A stretch of DNA of 64,000 nucleotides from Alentia gelatinosa. Lineage: Eukaryota; Annelida; Polychaeta; Phyllodocida; Polynoidae. Both the position numbers and the translations under genes were made by a program. The notes under the pieces are model-generated. The model ran no database searches and was not told the DNA's origin. It saw only the letters and a list, made by a program, of their open reading frames with translations. Below, piece by piece: positions 43,691 to 53,649 of the stretch. Every line of letters starts with the position of its first letter. Within the stretch, counting starts at the first letter, position 1. The stretch is taken from the NCBI GenBank assembly GCA_950022655.1, contig OX465584.1:6829694-6893693 (forward strand). The letters are read 5' to 3'.

Positions 43691-43962
43691 TATGGCCTAC
43701 GACTAGGCGGGCGGTAGGCTCTTTAGGGGAGCATCATTAGGCGGCGGGCCTACACAAAACAGGCCTAGAACACTGCCTCGTCAAACCCTGCGACTCCGCC
43801 GCCTATACTTTATCTACGGTTCCTATCAAATTGCCTCCAACTCAAATACAAGTGTAGCTGCCTTCTCCGGTGGGAGGCCCGCTTGCTGGTGGAGTCTCTT
43901 ATAAATCGGCTTTTCTTGTTCTCCGCCTGGCGTCTTTCAGCCGGGTACCTCCGCTCACTCAC

Positions 43963-44186
43963 ACGGCCACACACCGGGCACCAGCCACGCCCAATGTACA
44001 CACGGCAGTATCGCCGACAACCAGCGGCCACCTGGCCTTGTATATCTGCCGGGCTGTTCGCTGGTCCCCATAGTGCGCCTTGTATATCAGCCGGGCCACT
44101 CTCCTAGCAGATATCCTACGCTTTACTTCCTGCGGCCGCTTGTATCTCTGCACCCACCTGCCTGTCTGGGACAAAATTTGTCCCAT
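43963..44186 (-). CDS. Candidate exon, unidentified basic protein
   Basis: On minus, ATTTTACAAAATTGCAG precedes 74 open codons plus two bases, ending at GGCCGT/GTGAGTGAG. The peptide starts MGQILSQTGRWVQRYKRPQE and contains a near-repeat ARLIYKA / ARQIYKA. A 23-base phrase in it (44,056-44,078) recurs at 44,787-44,809 with one mismatch, so it could instead be part of a dispersed repeat. Confidence 0.25.
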
Positions 44187-44189
44187 CTG

Positions 44190-45065
44190 CAATTTTGTAA
44201 AATATCCTAAATTCTTAGTGCTTTTGGCAGCATTTTGTTTCCTACATGTATATAAAGACGCACATATTACATGACAAATGATTTAAACTCATTTCTGTTA
44301 TTTGATATGTCAAATCAGACATAGTCTTCGGCATTACTTTCTTCAGTGGGAAGCACCTCATGTGTTATTGGACTTTGTTTTGTCAACATATCACATGTGC
44401 TCACTCGAACGAGCTTTCTAATCAACTCTGGATTCATATCACTAAGTGGTTTACAGCTGAAAAACAAACAGCTCGATTGTCTCTGAAGCTCATTTTGCAA
44501 TTGCCATATTTCACAACTTATAATATATAAGTTGTCTGATTTTCATAACTTTTGAGTTACCCCTATTTTGAATCTGAATTGTTAGCTCTAGTCATTTACC
44601 TGAAAACTAGTTTGAAAATCATGTATCCATTTTATATATGAACCGTGTGTCAATAAACAATTTTTTTTTTTTAAACTAAAAAAAACCCTGCTTCCCCGTT
44701 TATCCACTAAAGACAGGGAGGGACAGAGTTTCGTAAGCGCTAGCGCCGCGAAACATCTGCTGGGAGAGTGTATCAGCTGGACTTCAGTTCGCTGGTCCCC
44801 ACAGTGCGCATCCTGCTCTGACCTGTGGCGGCGCCGGCTACAAGCGGCTTCCTCCTGAGACCACTCAGTGTCGTGCGAGCTCAAATCACGTGACCGGGCC
44901 TCCGCTGGGACCCATCCGACTGACTGCGGGAAGGCAGGGTCAACAAGGAACCAGCAGTGGTCAGGAGTCGCCAGTTGATGCGTGTGTGTAAGGGGGGGGG
45001 GGGGGGGGGGGTCTGGGGTATGTCCAGCTTACAACTCAACATGTCTCGGCGTTACTGGAGGGGGT
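44190..45065. other. No gene supported
   Basis: 44,200-44,690 is AT-rich. 44,690-44,960 is GC-richer with an open minus frame (44,588-44,884) lacking clear splice sites. A G run lies at about 44,992-45,010. Confidence 0.3.
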
Positions 45066-45603
45066 GGTTGTTTGGTTTGATTTAATGTCCAGTCAACTAT
45101 TATAGGTTCCTACCAGACTTTCTCAAGGTTCTTTTACACCACAAGGGTGGTGATTGAATCTATGTGACGAATATAGGTAGAAATCTCATCCCTACACATT
45201 TACCAGGTGAGAGTTCTTTTACTTTGTTTGTTTGTTTGGTTTGATTTAACGTCCAGTTAACAATTGCAGGTTCTTACCAGACTGCAGTTCTTACTGCAAG
45301 GGTGGTGATCGAATCTATGTAATGAATTCAGGTAGAAATCTCACCCCTACACATTTACCGAGGTGAAAGTTATTTTACTTCCCACACCACATAGACATGG
45401 TATGAGAAGGATTGGCCTTTGTTATAGCAGTAAATCTACCACTGCTGGGGGTGAAGGAGAAAGGTGGCTGTACACCACACCACATAGACATGGTATGAAA
45501 AGGATTGGCCTTTGATATAGCAGTAAATCTACCACTGCTGGGGATGAAGGAGAAAGGTGGCTGTACACCACACCACATAGACATGGTATGAAAAGGATTG
45601 GCA
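45066..45603 (-). mobile_element. Two adjacent truncated SINEs
   Basis: First piece 45,066-45,224, second 45,225-45,603; both begin with a TTTG/TTGG tail at the left. The second has two full 93-bp units (marks at 45,438 and 45,531) and part of a third, and no tRNA head. Confidence 0.82.
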
Positions 45604-46036
45604 TGGAGATTTGGAAATTATAAAAATCCGAAAAATGTGCTGGTGTCTGGGGGCGGGGGCGCCTACATTGCAAATGGTAAACTGTTAAGCACATGCAGTT
45701 GGTTCTCTTTTTTATTCATCGCACTTATGTAGGACTTCACAATTACTTAACTCAGTGAACAACTGTTAGTTATCCACAAGGATATTGTTTTGGTAACTTG
45801 TCTGTGGTAACTTTTATGGTCGTAACACGGCCAAAATTGTTTGAATTATATATAAAAATGAGGTGAAATATAATGTAACTTCAACCCACTGAGAGGTATG
45901 CTCATAACGGTGCCCTTCATCGATGTACCACTCACTACAAATAAAGTGATTTTAAAAATAAGTCCAGCTCTTCTACGTCAATTTATGGCCTCGGCTGAGA
46001 GTAAAATCCACCTTTTTTCCTGTTGCCAACTTACAG
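45604..46036. other. Unique, ends in a pyrimidine-rich acceptor
   Basis: No repeat recognised. CACCTTTTTTCCTGTTGCCA directly precedes the exon at 46,037. Confidence 0.35.
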
Positions 46037-46163
46037 ATTCCCCAGCCCTTATCCGACCCCTCCACTGCCCGCTCCGCTATGCATCGATCCCGGGAACGAC
46101 CCCCGGGACGTGGGGCCGTGCGGAATGACGGGTCCTGGGTCTGGTCTCTAACTACACTCCGCG
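46037..46163 (+). CDS. Candidate 127-bp exon, unidentified
   Basis: Acceptor CCTGTTGCCAACTTACAG ends at 46,036; donor CTCCGCG/GTGAGTCCC begins at 46,164. 42 codons plus one base are open in phase 0: IPQPLSDPSTARSAMHRSRE, then RPPGRGAVRNDGSWVWSLTT. The sequence is GC-richer than its flanks. It is phase-compatible with 41,390-41,491. No family recognised; R/P/S-rich, so possibly disordered. Confidence 0.4.
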
Positions 46164-46331
46164 GTGAGTCCCGTGTATGGTGAAGACGGGAGGAGGACCG
46201 GTGACCTGTGGGAGCTGCTCACCCGCACCCTATACGGCATATAGCCTATGATCCATGGGCGCCGCCATGACGCCCCCCGAGTAGGTGTTCTTCACTAAAG
46301 GAGGTGAAAAAGTAGCTGTTCTTCACTATTT

Positions 46332-46598
46332 TTAGGGATGTCAGTTGGGGTCAGGGAAAAAAGTGGAAATATTTTTCATGTGGATTTTTCTGCTTCAACG
46401 AGACAGAAAACTTGGATAATATGTCCTTGTTGTCTATGGCATGGGGCTTAGGATCTGTCAGGAGGTTCAAACCACTGTTCTATTGGTGTAAATGAGGCTA
46501 AATCAATATTATCTTTGTTTTACATTAGAAAAAGCAATTACATAAACTGAATATGGAAAAGTGGATTTCCACGGAAAAGTGGAAAACTGACATCTCTG
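46332..46598. mobile_element. hAT-like MITE, 267 bp
   Basis: Ends AGGGATGTCAGTTGGGGTCA and AAAACTGACATCTCTG are inverted. CACTATTT and CACTAATG flank it, a plausible worn 8-bp duplication. The interior has GGAAAAGTGG near both ends. Same family as 56,777-57,094. Confidence 0.75.
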
Positions 46599-46859
46599 CA
46601 CTAATGGAGGTGCAAAAGAAGTGAGTGATAATTGGGAAATGTCACTTTTCTTGCCTTGCTCTCATATGTAAATAAAGTGTTCTATGTGAAAAACATCATG
46701 TCCTTGGTTTTAGCATTATATCTTCCTGCTCTGGGATCGGTGTAGAGAGTCAAAGGAATCTTGGTAGAACATTGAAAGGCAGCTGAATTTCGTAAGAACA
46801 AAGAGCCAGAATACAGGTTTTGTCCCCCGACCACCTAGTGACTGCTTCATGAACTAACA

Positions 46860-46911
46860 ATGGCTCTGTCCCCTATATACCTGACGCTCCTTGCTATAGA
46901 GCTTCATAGTG
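46860..46911 (+). CDS. Candidate first coding exon, signal-peptide-like
   Basis: ATG at 46,860 in strong context (AACAATGG) opens 17 codons plus one base, MALSPIYLTLLAIELHS, up to a consensus donor AGTG/GTAAGTATT at 46,912. The short hydrophobic N-terminus would suit a signal peptide. The exon is short, so the combined ATG and donor context is the main support. No partner exon is identified downstream. Confidence 0.33.
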
Positions 46912-47221
46912 GTAAGTATTCCGCAACGCGGTCCGCACCGTATTTCCCGCCCCGCATCGTTTTTCGCCCGCCCCGCATCGTTTTTCGTACTAGGCCCTGC
47001 CTCTATAATCCTATTTGAAACCCATACTAGGTCAAAGTACCCTACTGCATGCTCTGTGTCAGCCCTAAGTAGATTAATGTATGCAAAACATACGGCCATT
47101 TCTAGATACAACAAAGTGTTCACAGTATACAACTAGGAGCAAAAAGTATGTCCATCATAGATGAATGAACGTGCAATTATAAACAAATAACAAATAAAAG
47201 ATTTGAGTTAGATTTATTATC
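46912..47221. other. Short duplication and an inverted repeat end
   Basis: CCGCCCCGCATCGTTTTTCG is duplicated at about 46,949-46,990. 47,130-47,215 is the inverted 3' end of the 17.4-19.1 kb repeat unit (AACTAGGAGCAAAAAGTATG). Confidence 0.5.
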
Positions 47222-47335
47222 CTACCCCTAATAAAAAACCGCCATAGACTTAACATAGGGAAATTTTATGTGGCAGGCCGTGACATAAAGTGTTTTTTAT
47301 GCCACTAGGGTAATAACAATATTGACCAATCAGAG
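47222..47335 (+). mobile_element. CPE module B
   Basis: From TTATTATCCTACCCC to CTAGGGTAATAA, with CATAGACTTAACATAGGG and two inverted TTTTATG / CATAAAG parts. It precedes the perfect palindrome, separated by about 86 bp that include a weaker inverted pair (CAATATTGACCAA). Confidence 0.6.
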
Positions 47336-47421
47336 AGCAGGATGTCAGCTACTATGAATAACAGTTCTGTTGGTCATTGACTCAATATTTATCTTTTAGT
47401 AATACAAAAGCATAGACGAGG

Positions 47422-47612
47422 CAGAAAATTATCCATACTTAGTAGAAACTGAACGAGAGTTAGACTTGTCAATGGCTATGCCACGACGGGAAGGTCGCGT
47501 ATTACTACACGAGGCGTAGCCGAGTGTAGTGAGGAGCAGACCTGACCAGGTGGCATAGCCATTGACAAGTCTAACTCTCGTTCAGTTTCTACTAAGTATG
47601 GATAATTTTCTG
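47422..47612. mobile_element. CPE module A, 191 bp with perfect 63-bp arms
   Basis: 47,422-47,484 and 47,550-47,612 are exact reverse complements over 63 bases. The 65-bp centre holds ATTACTACAC and GTGTAGT around the tip CGAGGCGTAGCCGAG (47,510-47,524). This is the least decayed member in the window, implying recent insertion or repair by gene conversion. Confidence 0.95.
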
Positions 47613-47654
47613 TAACCCACTTGCACACAGTCAACTTGCCATTTCTCTAACTGC

Positions 47655-48175
47655 GGTGAAGTGGCGGCGGCGAGGTGGGGAGGTGGAGGTGGGGAGGTGG
47701 AGGTGGGGAGGTGGAGGCGGGGAGGCGGGGAGGCGGGGAGGTATCTATAGGGAGGCGGCTGTGGGGAGTGGCGGCGGGTAGGTGTAGGCGGCGGGGAGGT
47801 GGGGAGGTGGTCGGGAGGTGGGGAGGTAGGGAGGCAGGGAGGCGGCTGTGGTGAGTGGCGGCAGGTAGGTGTAGGCGGCGGGGAGGTGGTCGGGAGGTGG
47901 TCGGGGAGGGCGGGGAGGTGGAGGCGGGGAGGTAGGGAGGCGGCTGTGGGGAGTGGCGGCAGGTAGGTGTAGGCGGCGGGGAGGGCGGGGAGGTGGAGGC
48001 GGGGAGGTAGGGAGGCGGCTGTGGGGAGTGGCGGCAGGTAGGTGTAGGCGGCGGGGAGGGCGGGGAGGTGGAGGCGGGGAGGTAGGGAGGCGGCTGTGGG
48101 GAGTGGCGGCGGGTAGGTGTAGGTGGCGGGGAGGTGGGCGGGGAGGTGGCGGTGGGGAGGCGGCCCTGGGCGGGC
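47655..48175. repeat. GC-rich 75-bp minisatellite
   Basis: Built from GGCGGGGAGGTGGAGGCGG, AGGGAGGCGGCTGTGGGGAG and TGGCGGCAGGTAGGTGTAGG. The minus frame gives a 25-residue repeat (AAYTYLPPLPTAASLPP...), but all minus frames are open. Confidence 0.85.
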
Positions 48176-48702
48176 GGTCACTGTGTCCGGCCTGAAGTGC
48201 ACCTCCCACCTCTTTATCATCACTTCCTCTTCACGTCCTCTCCGCTCTGCTCCAGTCCCCTGTCACAGGACAGAGACGACACCACCCATAGTTAGCCCCC
48301 TACTCCCCCGCCTCGTTCTGCACACTCACATCATACCCGAACATTTTTTTTTAATTTTTTTTTTTTATTGATATCACAACATCTGATACATCAGTTCTTC
48401 CTGTGTGATTGGTAGGTAGTGAACACAACAATTAATGATCACTCTGACTAAACATCATAACCTTCTCCTCCTCTAGACTAGATTCACAATATGCATGGCG
48501 AGCCACACACTTTAAATCTATTCAGCATACCAAAGAAAAAGTTTAAAATATAGTATCACCTTGAAATTTCCATCTTCTATTTCTCATAGAAATAGGGCCA
48601 ATAAATCTCCATGTGAATGTGAGGCTTAACATATACCCAAATGAGTGATATATATATATAAAAATACATTTATTTATTCCATCTATTGATTAGCTGAGCT
48701 GG
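48176..48702. other. Nothing recognised
   Basis: T-rich run near 48,340-48,368, TA dinucleotides near 48,645; otherwise unique. Confidence 0.35.
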
Positions 48703-49152
48703 TATACTAGAGATCTGTTATGACTTTATCTTGCCGCCCGTTGTTAGACTGCTATACTAGAGATCTGTTATGACTTTATCTTGCCGCCCGTTGTTAGACC
48801 GCTATACTAGAGATCTGTTATGATTTTATCTTGCCGCCCGTTGTTAGACCACTATACTAGAGATCTGTTATGATTTTATCTTGCCGCCCGTTGTTAGACT
48901 GCTATACTAGAGATCTGTTATGATTTTATCTTGCTGCCCGTTGTTAGACCGCTATACTAGAGATCTGTTATGATTTTATCTTGCCGCCCGTTGTTAGACC
49001 GCTATACTAGAGATCTGTTATGATTTTATCTTGCTGCCCGTTGTTAGACCGCTATACTAGAGATCTGTTATGATTTTATCTTGCCGCCCGTTGTTAGACC
49101 GCTATACTAGAGATCTGTTTTGATTTTATCTTGCCGCCCGTTGTTAGACCGC
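48703..49152. repeat. 50-bp minisatellite, 9 units
   Basis: TATACTAGAGATCTGTTATG and TTTATCTTGCCGCCCGTTG repeat exactly every 50 bp, with only a few base changes. Confidence 0.95.
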
Positions 49153-49486
49153 CGTGACATCTGCGGTAAGCTTTGATAGCTCGCTGCTCGTTTGGTTAGT
49201 GCACTCTTTTGTCAACAGTGACTGAATCCCAACGAGGGAGAACTCCCACACCCACACCCCCACCCACACCCCCACCCGCACCCACCAACACACGCCTCGC
49301 TTTTTTAGACTCGCCCATTGCTAATTGTGATTTACATGTAGTCTAGTACGCCTTCCCCCAGCAGAATGTAGCTTAGTAATAATTGAACACGCGGAGCTTC
49401 TTTTCAGCTCCACTCACGCCGACGCGGCCGAGTGGTAGGCGGCTGGGACGTTTTAAACGACAGGTGGAGCTCTCAAACGATAACAG
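49153..49486. other. Nothing recognised
   Basis: CACCC-rich at 49,235-49,285; otherwise unique. Confidence 0.35.
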
Positions 49487-49497
49487 GGACAGAGTGC

Positions 49498-50067
49498 TTG
49501 TTTGTTTGGTAGTTTAACGTCCAACACATGTATGTTCTATTAGACTTACTTTAGGTTTGATGGAGATCTAATGTATGAGATGAATTTAGGTAGAAGGGGA
49601 GTCTACTTGGTATTGGCCGTTTATCTAAATAGTCTGGTTTGTTTGATTTGATTTAACGTCCAGTCAACCATTACAGGTCCTTACCAGACCTTCTCAAGGT
49701 TCTTTTACACCACGAGGGTGGTGATCGAATCTATGTGATGAATTCAGGTAGAAATTTTACCTCTACATATTTACCGAGGTGAGAGTTCTTTTAGTTCCCA
49801 CACCACATAGACATGGTATGAGAGCGAGTGGCCTTTGATATAGAAGTAAATCTACCACTGCTGGGGGTGAAGGAGAAAAGTGGCTGTACACCACACCACA
49901 TAGACATGGTATGAGAAGGACTGGCCTTTGATATAGAAGTAAATCTACCATTGCTGGGGGTGAAGGAGAAGAGTGGCTGCAGTGGGACTTGAATCCACTA
50001 AGTCCTACAAATTTGGGGTTACTAGTCCTTAACCACTGAGCTAACCCCCCCCCCCCCCCCCCCCCCC
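49498..50067 (-). mobile_element. Composite SINE insertion with one TSD
   Basis: GGACAGAGTGC at 49,487-49,497 and 50,068-50,078 bounds a unit. It comprises a second-tail SINE piece (49,498-49,597), a linker GGGGAGTCTACTTGGTATTG... (to 49,636) and a first-tail SINE with two 93-bp units (49,637-50,045). A C run lies at its 5' edge. The linker recurs before the SINE at 62,681. Confidence 0.85.
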
Positions 50068-50089
50068 GGACAGAGTGCAGTTAGCAGGA

Positions 50090-50400
50090 TCTATGTTTGA
50101 ACGCTACATGATATTCACTCGACTGTCGCCTCATTCACATCACTAAGTAATATCAATGATGACTTGTGACATAACTTGTTGGTTTCTTCTTTAGTACGTA
50201 CAAGGCGGCTGACATCGTGGCCCGAGTCAATGTGCTTCCTGTGTATACTACTCACACGGAGCGCTAGTGGTCATATCCTCCTCGCAGTTGACTATCCAAT
50301 ATCCTCGCATGCACTCAGATATTACTACGAGTAAACTCCTCGGAGCATACGGCCGCTTGTAATAGAAACCAGTCAATATTGTGTATCTATTCATCAGATG
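50090..50400. repeat. Two partial CPE module A copies
   Basis: 50,090-50,200 is half of the AGTC.GTCGCC-tip stem type, ending TTGGTTTCTTC. 50,235-50,395 is a CTCCTCGGAG stem with GATATTACTACGAG and a decayed left arm. Confidence 0.6.
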
Positions 50401-50460
50401 CAGATACGATTGGATCATTAAACAAAAATCGATACATGTGTGTTAAAGTACAAGTATCTG

Positions 50461-50668
50461 CAGTAAAACCCAGCATCTAGAACACCTCGAATAAGGGAAC
50501 ACCCCGATAAAGGAGTCACTTTGTTAGGAACAGAAATCCTTATTTAGTTTATTTCAACCCCGCCTAAGGGGCCACCTCTCTTTAGGGGACACCTCTCTTT
50601 AGGGGACACCTCTCTTTAGGGGACACTTTGCTTGGAACAGAGGGTGTCCCTTAAACGGGGTTTTACTG
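50461..50668. mobile_element. pogo/Tigger-like MITE, 208 bp
   Basis: CAGTAAAACCCAGC at the left and GGGGTTTTACTG at the right. A 16-bp unit, GGGGACACCTCTCTTTA-like, is tripled inside. A partial relative is at 50,700-50,779, ending CTCCTACTG before TA. Confidence 0.75.
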
Positions 50669-50779
50669 CTTACAAAATACAAAAATAAACATCTAATATA
50701 GGGAACCGTTCCGACCAAAGGTGTCCGTTAATGCGGGGTGTCCGCTTACGCGGGGTGTCCGCTAGGCGGGCTCCTACTG

Positions 50780-51180
50780 TATATATCCAACTGGGGGTCT
50801 ATAGATATGCACAACTATAAAGAACGGATTGGTCTACTGGGGAGTTCCAAAGGGCATCCATATGGTGTTGTCTATCATACTGATCGTCTGATATAAAGTG
50901 GCGCCCTTATCCTTCCACATTGGTGACATTTATCTTGATTGAAAACCGGCGATGTTACAAAGGTTTACACAGAGCTATGCCCTTATTTTACCAGTTTTAT
51001 ATGTGCCACAGTTTCACATCTCCAATGTGCCATCCTCATGCAATCACGCTTTTTAATGCATAAAGAAATGAGCTTTATTTCAAACTGTGAAATGGTCCTG
51101 CGGAATACACAAAACAGTCCTGCAAAAGAGATTATGTATCTGTCGTATTCACTAATCCTCAATTTCTAAGCGCCTGCTGT
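50780..51180. other. No gene supported
   Basis: An open plus frame at 50,939-51,169 without splice support. Confidence 0.3.
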
Positions 51181-51910
51181 TTTATACCGGGCATGTTTCC
51201 CAACACCTATCACTAAGTGTACGAACAATCCACCCGCTGTTTTATATCGACATGTTTCCTGACACCTGTCACTAAGTGTGCGAACAATCCACCCGCTGTT
51301 TTATACCGACATGTTTCCCGCCACCAGTCACTAAGTGTGCGAACAATCCGCCCGCTGCTTCATACCTGCTGTTTCAAACTGGGCATTTTTGCCGACGCCT
51401 CTCACTAAGTGTACGAACAGGTTGCCTGCTGTTTTAAACCGGGCATGTTTCCCACCACCTGTCACTAAGTATATGAACAATCCACCTGCTGTTTTATACC
51501 GGGCATTTTTCCGGACACCAGTCACTAAGTGTACAAACAATCCACCTGCTGCTTTATACCTGCTGTTTCAAACCGGGCATGATTCCCGACACCTGTAACT
51601 AAGTGTGCGAATAATCCACCCTCTGTTTATACCGACATGTTTCCAGACACCTGTCACTAAATGTACGAACAATCCGCCTGCTGTTTTATAACCACATGTT
51701 TCCGGACACCAGTAACTAAGTGTAAGAACAATCCACTGTTTTATACTGGGCATATTTCCTTACACCCATCTCTAAGTGTACGAACAATCCACCCGCTGTT
51801 TTATACTGACATGTTTCCCAACACCCATTACTAAGCGTACGAACAATCCACCCGCTGTTTTATACCGGGCATGTTTCCTTACACGCATCACTAAGTGTAC
51901 GAACAATCCA
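51181..51910. repeat. Degenerate 59-bp minisatellite
   Basis: CACTAAGTGTACGAACAATC, then CACCCGCTGTTTTATACCG and CATGTTTCC; about 12 units. Confidence 0.88.
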
Positions 51911-51989
51911 ATACTCTGACAGTGTTCCTGCGAAAGACTCGCCACAACTAATCACCAGGAGTGTCTGTCTGTGTGTCCTAGGCACCTCA

Positions 51990-52096
51990 CGTCGGGTCTG
52001 GGCATGCGCAGAGACACGTGCGGCGCTGTGCGCGTGCGCGGACTTGTGACCGGCGGGGCGGACTGACGGGAGGGCCGTATTGACTGACCGCTGGCA
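51990..52096 (+). promoter_or_regulatory. Candidate TATA-less promoter
   Basis: GGGCATGCGCAGAG (NRF1-like) at 52,000-52,013, CACGTG at 52,015-52,020 and GGGGCGG at 52,055-52,061, all within 100 bp upstream of the ATG at 52,097. CpG-dense. Confidence 0.4.
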
Positions 52097-52268
52097 ATGG
52101 TTTGGGGCCAGTTCTCTACAACCTCGCCTGCAACTTCTTACTCTCGTGGTGCATCGCCTCGATCACCTCTTGGACTCCCCACCACCCTGCCAGTGGCGCC
52201 TTCTCCCAACAGTTCCCACAACGTCTCTTTGCTCCACCACCACCAAAGGGGGATGCAGATTATGATGC
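52097..52268 (+). CDS. Candidate first coding exon, Ser/Pro-rich
   Basis: ATG at 52,097 (GCAATGG context) opens 57 codons plus one base to a modest donor GATGC/GTATAG. The peptide runs MVWGQFSTTSPATSYSRGAS, then PRSPLGLPTTLPVAPSPNSS and HNVSLLHHHQRGMQ. It has the low-complexity, S/P/H-rich composition common at N-termini of regulatory proteins. An alternative frame from 52,080 is also open. No homologue recognised. Confidence 0.33.
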
Positions 52269-52289
52269 GTATAGCGTATAAAACACAGT

Positions 52290-52390
52290 CAGAAATAGAC
52301 AATAAACGATGATTTTGTGGACAGGCGGCCGTAAACCATGAGAGGTAGACGCGTAGTAATACACGACATCAACGACGGGCGATAGATGGA
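52290..52390. repeat. Half of a CPE module A
   Basis: AATAAACGATGATTTTGTGG, ACAGGCGGCCGTAAACCATG and GACGCGTAGTAATACACG; the right arm is missing. Confidence 0.6.
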
Positions 52391-52394
52391 AGTA

Positions 52395-52730
52395 AGTTAT
52401 ATACGGAAACAGGGTTACTGTGGCTGTATGTGGTAAATATGCGGTAAAATGGACGATAGAACGAACCGATGCCGAAGGTAGAGGTTCGTTTTTATCGTCA
52501 ATTTTACCCCGTATTTATGCTATACGGACACAGTATTCCTGTTTTCGTATTATTGTATACCTTAAAATATCCAATTTTTATCTTAGCTTTTGGGCGAGAT
52601 TTCGCCGCCGTACATGCCCAGTAATCCACATGCATACCCCGTACGTCACCTAGGTGTCGTACGGATGCAAATACAACATGGGTAGGAGCGGGCCGTATGT
52701 GTAGGATATACCACACAGGTATATAATAAT
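52395..52730 (-). mobile_element. C2 palindromic element, copy 2 (inverted)
   Basis: Matches 36,600-36,905 in reverse. Its palindrome lies at 52,450-52,510, with arms GACGATAGAACGAAC / GTTCGTTTTTATCGTC and tip GATGCCGAAGGTAGAGG. Confidence 0.72.
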
Positions 52731-52879
52731 AAGATATTTAATCAGCTTCTTTTCATGTTTTACTAACACTATCTGCAATACGACACCCCGCCGAGAGGCC
52801 GTCTAATTGTGCTATCAGGCCGCTGAAACGTGCCGACATCTTTCAAAGATCGATACTGTAATTTCCCATCTAGAGTTTA

Positions 52880-53262
52880 GGCCACTCAAAAAAAACTTGT
52901 TTCTCATCACCGCGCGCATCAGAAAAAAACAATTTAGAAGATTTTTTTTTTTTTTTGGTAAGCTAAGATGAACCTTGATAGAAATTATGAAAGATATGTG
53001 TATTTAGCATCAAATTAAAGCTCCTGATGTCAGGGATGCATTAAACGTATAGCCCATAAAAATCAGGACACCCCGCGTAAGCGTACACTTTGGCCTGGAT
53101 CGGAGGGTGTCTGCTTATGCTGGGTTTTACTGTATGTTTGAAGCCCATTTTATGACACTTCAAAAGCCATCTTTGATCTAGCAACAAAAAAAATAAATAG
53201 ATACGCCCGTCAAATTTTTCATGGCTTGGTGATGAGAAACAATTTTTCTTTTTTTAGTGGCC
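52880..53262. mobile_element. Harbinger-like MITE, 383 bp
   Basis: TTA at 52,877-52,879 and 53,263-53,265 flanks inverted ends GGCCACTCAAAAAAAACTTG and CTTTTTTTAGTGGCC, with GTTTCTCATCACC / GGTGATGAGAAAC further in. It contains a pogo-like fragment at about 53,070-53,133 (GGACACCCCGCGTAAGCG, GGGTTTTACTG). Confidence 0.72.
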
Positions 53263-53274
53263 TTATCCGGTTTT

Positions 53275-53400
53275 CTTCAGCTACATTCGTTGTCTTCCGC
53301 TACAGATATCATTCAGCCCTGCTTCGTGATATCATTCCTCTAGGCCATGTCACGCCATATAAACAATCATATGAAATGTTGTGATGTTTCTTGATAATCC
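53275..53400. repeat. CPE-type palindrome
   Basis: Same stem as 6,981-7,129: ATTCGTTGTCTTCCGCTACA, GATATCATTC, CTTCGTGATATC and CAATCATATGAAAT. Confidence 0.6.
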
Positions 53401-53649
53401 CTCTCTCCGTTGGGTTCCCTCTCCACTCCTTACCATCTGCCTGCATCTCCTCAGACCGTGAATAGATTAAAACAGGACATGGAGAACTTACAAAATGGAT
53501 CACTGGAAATGAGATTTGTTGCGTTGTGTCGAGAGAAACAGTTTCCAGTCACCTGCAGCGCTATTTAATTACGGAGAGTAAGACTTTACAAGAACATAAC
53601 AGTCACACATAACCCATTATGCAGAGCTAATTCGTGGAAACCACATTTA

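Noticed and set aside
47582..48223. 213-aa proline-rich minus frame with 25-residue repeat
   Set aside because: A 75-bp GC-rich array with other frames open too; nothing outside the array looks coding.
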